Positions 60,759-64,000 of a DNA stretch of 64,000 nucleotides are shown in pieces. This DNA is from Syncephalis fuscata. Taxonomy: Eukaryota > Zoopagomycota > Zoopagomycetes > Zoopagales > Piptocephalidaceae. The notes below the pieces were generated by a model, which was not told the origin of the DNA, did not search any database, and worked only from the letters and a program-made list of their open reading frames with translations. Within the stretch, counting starts at the first letter, position 1. The number at the start of each line of letters is the position of its first letter. Both the position numbers and the translations under genes were made by a program. The stretch lies in assembly GCA_025786725.1 (NCBI GenBank), contig JAHLTZ010000013.1, forward strand, positions 124,001 to 188,000, read 5' to 3'.

Positions 60759-62765
60759 ATGTGGCGTTCTATGTATATGAGTGGTAGCAGCGGCAGTAGT
60801 AATGGCCGAACTATTCTATCAACACCATATCATCGTATTATGGCTCGTCCAGTGCAACGTGTTATGTTGCAACATGTCCATCGAGCCAATTTAGCCCGTG
60901 TTTCCCTACGTGGCTCGGTCATTGATCGTAATAATGGGTCTGATGATTATGTCGACTCGGTATTGCCACCCATGTCAGCATTTACTTCACAGCAAGTAGT
61001 GGCAAAACCAAACAGCAATCATGATGATCGTCGTTGTACAACAAATAACCAGCATAGTAGCTGCAATGATAGCAATGGTAATAACAGTAATAACAACAAC
61101 AATAACAATCCATATGCAACATCGTCTTTACTTGGATGGGATGGTACTGGTGCAGATACTATAACCAATATGAATACACATAATCCTAGCACTTCTACAG
61201 CCACAACTAGTAAAGGTACAGAACTAGTTTCACAAACGAATAACAGCACAATGACCAATGAACAACGACAATGGAGCAATTTGGCGGCAGAAGCTGCTGC
61301 GGCCGATTCGGCAGCACGCCAACACTTTTATCGCAATCGTGTACTTGAACGCTATGCCGATCGACCTGTGCATCCAGTTACTATTCGTCAGCTGGTCTTC
61401 TTTGGACGCACACTTGATGACGACAAGCTAATACGGTCGGCTAATTATGTACGCACAGAGATTCCTGTTCGTTTAGCACATCGTATTCGTGATTTCCAAC
61501 GCTTACCGTATATTATTGGCGTGAATCGACATATTGCTACCGTTTACGGCCTTTACTGGAAAGCATTTGATGCATTACGCCGTATACCACCCATCCGTAC
61601 ACTGGCCGATAACGAACTATTCTGTCAACAAGTGGAAGAATTAATACAAGAGCATCTAATTGTTATTCCTCAATTGGCCATGGGTGTACGTGAATCACGT
61701 AGCTATTTCCTGCCTGGTGATGCTGATCGATTTATGAATGCATCATTACGTAGTCGTGTATCAAGACGGGTACTGGCTGAACAGCATTTAGCACTCACCC
61801 GACAATTTAACGAAGAAGGTCGGCCAGCACCTGATGGTCGCTATATTGGCCTAGTGGATACACGGTGTCGAGCTGGGCAATTGGTCGCTCGATGTGTACG
61901 TACAGCGGGTATGCTTACTCGACAAGAATTTGGCTTGCCACCTGCACCGATGATGGCCAATGGATTTGGCATCGATAGTCAAGGGGTGGCCGACGAAGAT
62001 ACCGACGGCTTTATCTACGAGAGAAATACACCATTTACGCATACGATTCGTTATCGTAGTGCACTAGGCGGTCTAGTTGGTGTTAGTGCCGCAGATATGG
62101 CTGCTGCCGATGCAGCCGCTGAAGCTAAAGAAGCATCCCGATTTGCCTGTCGTAATGGCATGCTACTTACCGATGCTGCCGATAACACGAACGATGGCCA
62201 AGTCCCTTCAGTCATTGCTGATGGTCATCTAGCCACAGTATTTGCCTGTATTCCCGATCACGTTGAATATGCACTTCATGAACTATTACGCAATGCTATG
62301 CGGGCCTCACTTCGACAACGACGCTGTGCCGCTGAGGCTAATCCATCGGCTGCCGAGTCACCTTTTCCACCTATTCGCGTTACGGTGGCTGAAGGGCCGG
62401 CCGATCTTATCTTCCGTGTATCTGATCAAGGTGGCGGTATTAGCAGCCGTGACTGTGCACGTCTCTGGCATTTTGGCAGTGATGGATTTAGAGCATTTGA
62501 AACGGTACCCGAATTGGCCGGCAAAGTTGGTGAAGAAGCAGCCCGTCCTCACGTCCGTCTTGGTATTGGTCTATTAATGGCGCGTGTCTACGCCGAATAC
62601 TGGGGTGGCGGTCTTGATCTACAAAGTATGCCCGGTTGGGGAGTAGATGCTCATTTACGAGTAAGTAAATTGGGCAACCGTATGGAGAATTTAGGCGAAG
62701 TAATGCCATCACCAGATACAGCACAGCCATCACTTCAACATCACAATTCTTCTCGGCTATCCTAA
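60759..62765 (+). CDS. mitochondrial PDK/BCKDK-family protein kinase (668 aa)
   Basis: Intronless. An Arg-rich, acid-poor start (MWRSMY...RPVQRVMLQHVHRANLARVSLRG) looks like a mitochondrial presequence, followed by Asn/Ser-rich low complexity to about residue 170. The regulatory four-helix domain has the family motifs: FYRNRVLERYADRPVHPVTIRQLVFFGR and SANYVRTEIPVRLAHRIRDFQRLPYI. The GHKL ATPase domain shows the N box HELLRNAMRAS (about 505), G1 DQGGGI (about 556) and G2 GIGLLMARVYAEYWGGGL (about 600). It phosphorylates the E1 of pyruvate or branched-chain ketoacid dehydrogenase; which one cannot be decided here. About 90 extra residues (Ala/Asp-rich) lie between the QEFGLPPAP segment and the N box. 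In the G2 box the usual G-L-P is G-L-L. The ATG at 60759 is the first; the frame upstream begins with TTG. Confidence 0.88.
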   Translation: MWRSMYMSGSSGSSNGRTILSTPYHRIMARPVQRVMLQHVHRANLARVSLRGSVIDRNNGSDDYVDSVLPPMSAFTSQQVVAKPNSNHDDRRCTTNNQHSSCNDSNGNNSNNNNNNNPYATSSLLGWDGTGADTITNMNTHNPSTSTATTSKGTELVSQTNNSTMTNEQRQWSNLAAEAAAADSAARQHFYRNRVLERYADRPVHPVTIRQLVFFGRTLDDDKLIRSANYVRTEIPVRLAHRIRDFQRLPYIIGVNRHIATVYGLYWKAFDALRRIPPIRTLADNELFCQQVEELIQEHLIVIPQLAMGVRESRSYFLPGDADRFMNASLRSRVSRRVLAEQHLALTRQFNEEGRPAPDGRYIGLVDTRCRAGQLVARCVRTAGMLTRQEFGLPPAPMMANGFGIDSQGVADEDTDGFIYERNTPFTHTIRYRSALGGLVGVSAADMAAADAAAEAKEASRFACRNGMLLTDAADNTNDGQVPSVIADGHLATVFACIPDHVEYALHELLRNAMRASLRQRRCAAEANPSAAESPFPPIRVTVAEGPADLIFRVSDQGGGISSRDCARLWHFGSDGFRAFETVPELAGKVGEEAARPHVRLGIGLLMARVYAEYWGGGLDLQSMPGWGVDAHLRVSKLGNRMENLGEVMPSPDTAQPSLQHHNSSRLS

Positions 62766-63020
62766 TTTGATTTAGTTATAACAACGATATGACAATGACA
62801 ACTCTATTATTATTATTATTGCTATTACTATTATTCTTGCTATTATTATAATAGTATCACAGTCATATCGTTATTTTTTATTATTCAGTCCTTTTCTTTC
62901 TCATGTCTCTAATGTTTATTGTGTGCCCACATTTCTTTCATTTTTGTCTTTCTAATAAATCAATTTTATTCATTTTATTGAATCGATACATATCCTTTCA
63001 TTATTATTGGTAATGCTTAT
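62766..63020. other. convergent 3' intergenic region
   Basis: Short AT-rich stretch with (TTA)n runs (62805-62850) between the kinase and RPC4 3' ends. Confidence 0.45.
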
Positions 63021-64000
63021 TCAACTAGGCTTCTCTGCTAATATGCAACCAATATTAGGTGTGCATACAAAACGTGCAGCTACTGTGCCCAAAATACTAA
63101 TTGTTTTTGATGATCCATCAATGGCGGCAATTTCTTGAGGAAAAGCACAATCAGCACCGTCCGTTACCTAAAACGATCATATTTGTATTAATAAACCATT
63201 AACGTTTGTTAATCATTTGTTAATTAACTTTACTTACATCCATTTCAATGTTACCAAGACGTAGTCGCATACGCCCTGATTTATACACAACTAGTTTACC
63301 AACTAATCCTTCTACACCATTGGATGTTACTTTATCCGTATCTTTAGTAGCATCACTATTTGTATTGGCGGTAGCACTTGTTGTATCTTCTTGTTTAACA
63401 TTATTAAAATCATGCTCAGTTGTTTCTTGTTTAACTTTAATTGAATCGGATTCTAATACCGCCTCATTCATAGCAGTATCAGCGGACTCATTCTTGATTG
63501 GAGCTGTTGGTTCTACATCCACTGCCATAGCGTCACTTGATTGAGATGTGTTGGCTGGCGCATTGAATTTAGGCAATACAGTTGGAAATTGAAAAAAAAA
63601 CAAATTTTCTTCACGGGCCGACTATTATTCAATTTAATAAATACAATTGAAATAAAACAATAATACAACAATATATATATAACTTACATTCTGTGGGAAT
63701 ACCTGTGTATTGTCACGGAATACTGGATACATAAGATTACGTGCTGGCAATGGTACACTTTCTTCGTCTTGGCCAGTCTCTTCTTCCTCTTCTTCATGAG
63801 TATTGTCGGTGTCCATTGCTACGGCTGGCTCACTTACTTCCTGCTTTAACATAGCAAGAACATCTTTTTCTTGTTTAACTACTACATTATCTTCATCTTC
63901 ATCCTCCATCTTGACAGCAACTAATAATACATGCCATTAATAATAGGCTATTTGGCTATTTACATTTTATTACTTACTAGATGATACTGATGTACCTGCT
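63021..64000 (-). CDS. RNA polymerase III subunit RPC4 (Rpc53-like), C-terminal part, cut by window edge
   Basis: Exons (minus) in the window: 64000-63978 (partial), 63920-63688, 63621-63238 and 63167-63021, introns 57-70 nt, all in frame. RPC4 with its partner RPC37 (RPC5) forms the TFIIF-like subcomplex of Pol III that acts in termination and reinitiation. Recognisable parts are REENLFFFQFPTVLP (dimer-interface strand) and the C-terminal GLVGKLVVYKSGRMRLRLGNIEMDV...GADCAFPQEI...ILGTVAARFVCTPNI. An acidic and Lys/Glu/Val segment between them has repeated V-K-Q-E motifs, which look like SUMO-acceptor sites. The N-terminus and start lie beyond 64000. Confidence 0.9.

Noticed and set aside
62992-63000. 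ATATCCTTT as another U12 donor
   Set aside because: In the 3' flank between convergent genes, with no exon on the plus strand; chance match.

Overview
The window reads as nuclear DNA of an early-diverging (non-Dikarya) fungus. It is AT-rich, with gene deserts of up to about 3 kb. Most genes are split by short introns, mostly 45-80 nt, of GT...AG type, often with a TACTAAC-like branch point. The gene set fits a fungus: copper P-type ATPase, 3-hydroxyanthranilate dioxygenase, queuine transferase subunit, slicer Argonaute, SPX protein, RhoGEFs, an hsp20 with heat-shock elements and a Pol III subunit. Secreted trypsin-like protease, small cysteine-rich peptide and repeat-rich secreted proteins suggest a host- or prey-associated lifestyle (Zoopagomycota or Entomophthoromycotina would fit). 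That placement is inference. No bacterial, organellar, rRNA or CRISPR feature was seen.

Layout. 1-6 kb: a cysteine-rich secreted peptide and an unrecognised five-exon secreted protein in AT-rich DNA. 6-11 kb: a 12-exon DH-PH-C2 RhoGEF (minus). 12-15 kb: hsp20 with a heat-shock promoter, then a seven-helix receptor-like protein. 16-20 kb: 3-HAO and a DMAC1-like mitochondrial protein (both minus), divergent from an SPX-AstE fusion. 21-23.6 kb: Argonaute, followed by trinucleotide microsatellites. 24.5-35.5 kb: an island of secreted proteins. Two paralogous repeat-rich genes face away from each other and share an inverted module of about 500 bp (promoter, signal-peptide exon, intron). The QTRT2-like gene and a secreted trypsin lie between them. 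36-39 kb: copper ATPase. 41-47 kb: F-box protein and a second DH-PH RhoGEF. 49.5-55.6 kb: an RNF37-like U-box E3, a GON-4-like SANT protein and a Myb-domain protein (the last two possibly one gene). 57-62.8 kb: a kelch/cytochrome-b561-like membrane protein and a PDK/BCKDK-family mitochondrial kinase. The right edge cuts an RPC4 (Pol III) gene.

The strongest unusual signals are: (1) a textbook U12-type AT-AC intron in the U-box gene, which restores the reading frame exactly at the U-box core; (2) the inverted pair of secreted paralogues with a near-identical 5' module and very different bodies; (3) a recurrent pattern of single missing bases that break otherwise good genes (SPX-AstE, Argonaute, Myb, RhoGEF 5' end), most likely base-loss errors in the assembly; (4) a copper ATPase in which the TM8 metal-binding Met is replaced. 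All exon junctions were worked out by eye from frame, splice consensus and protein family conservation.
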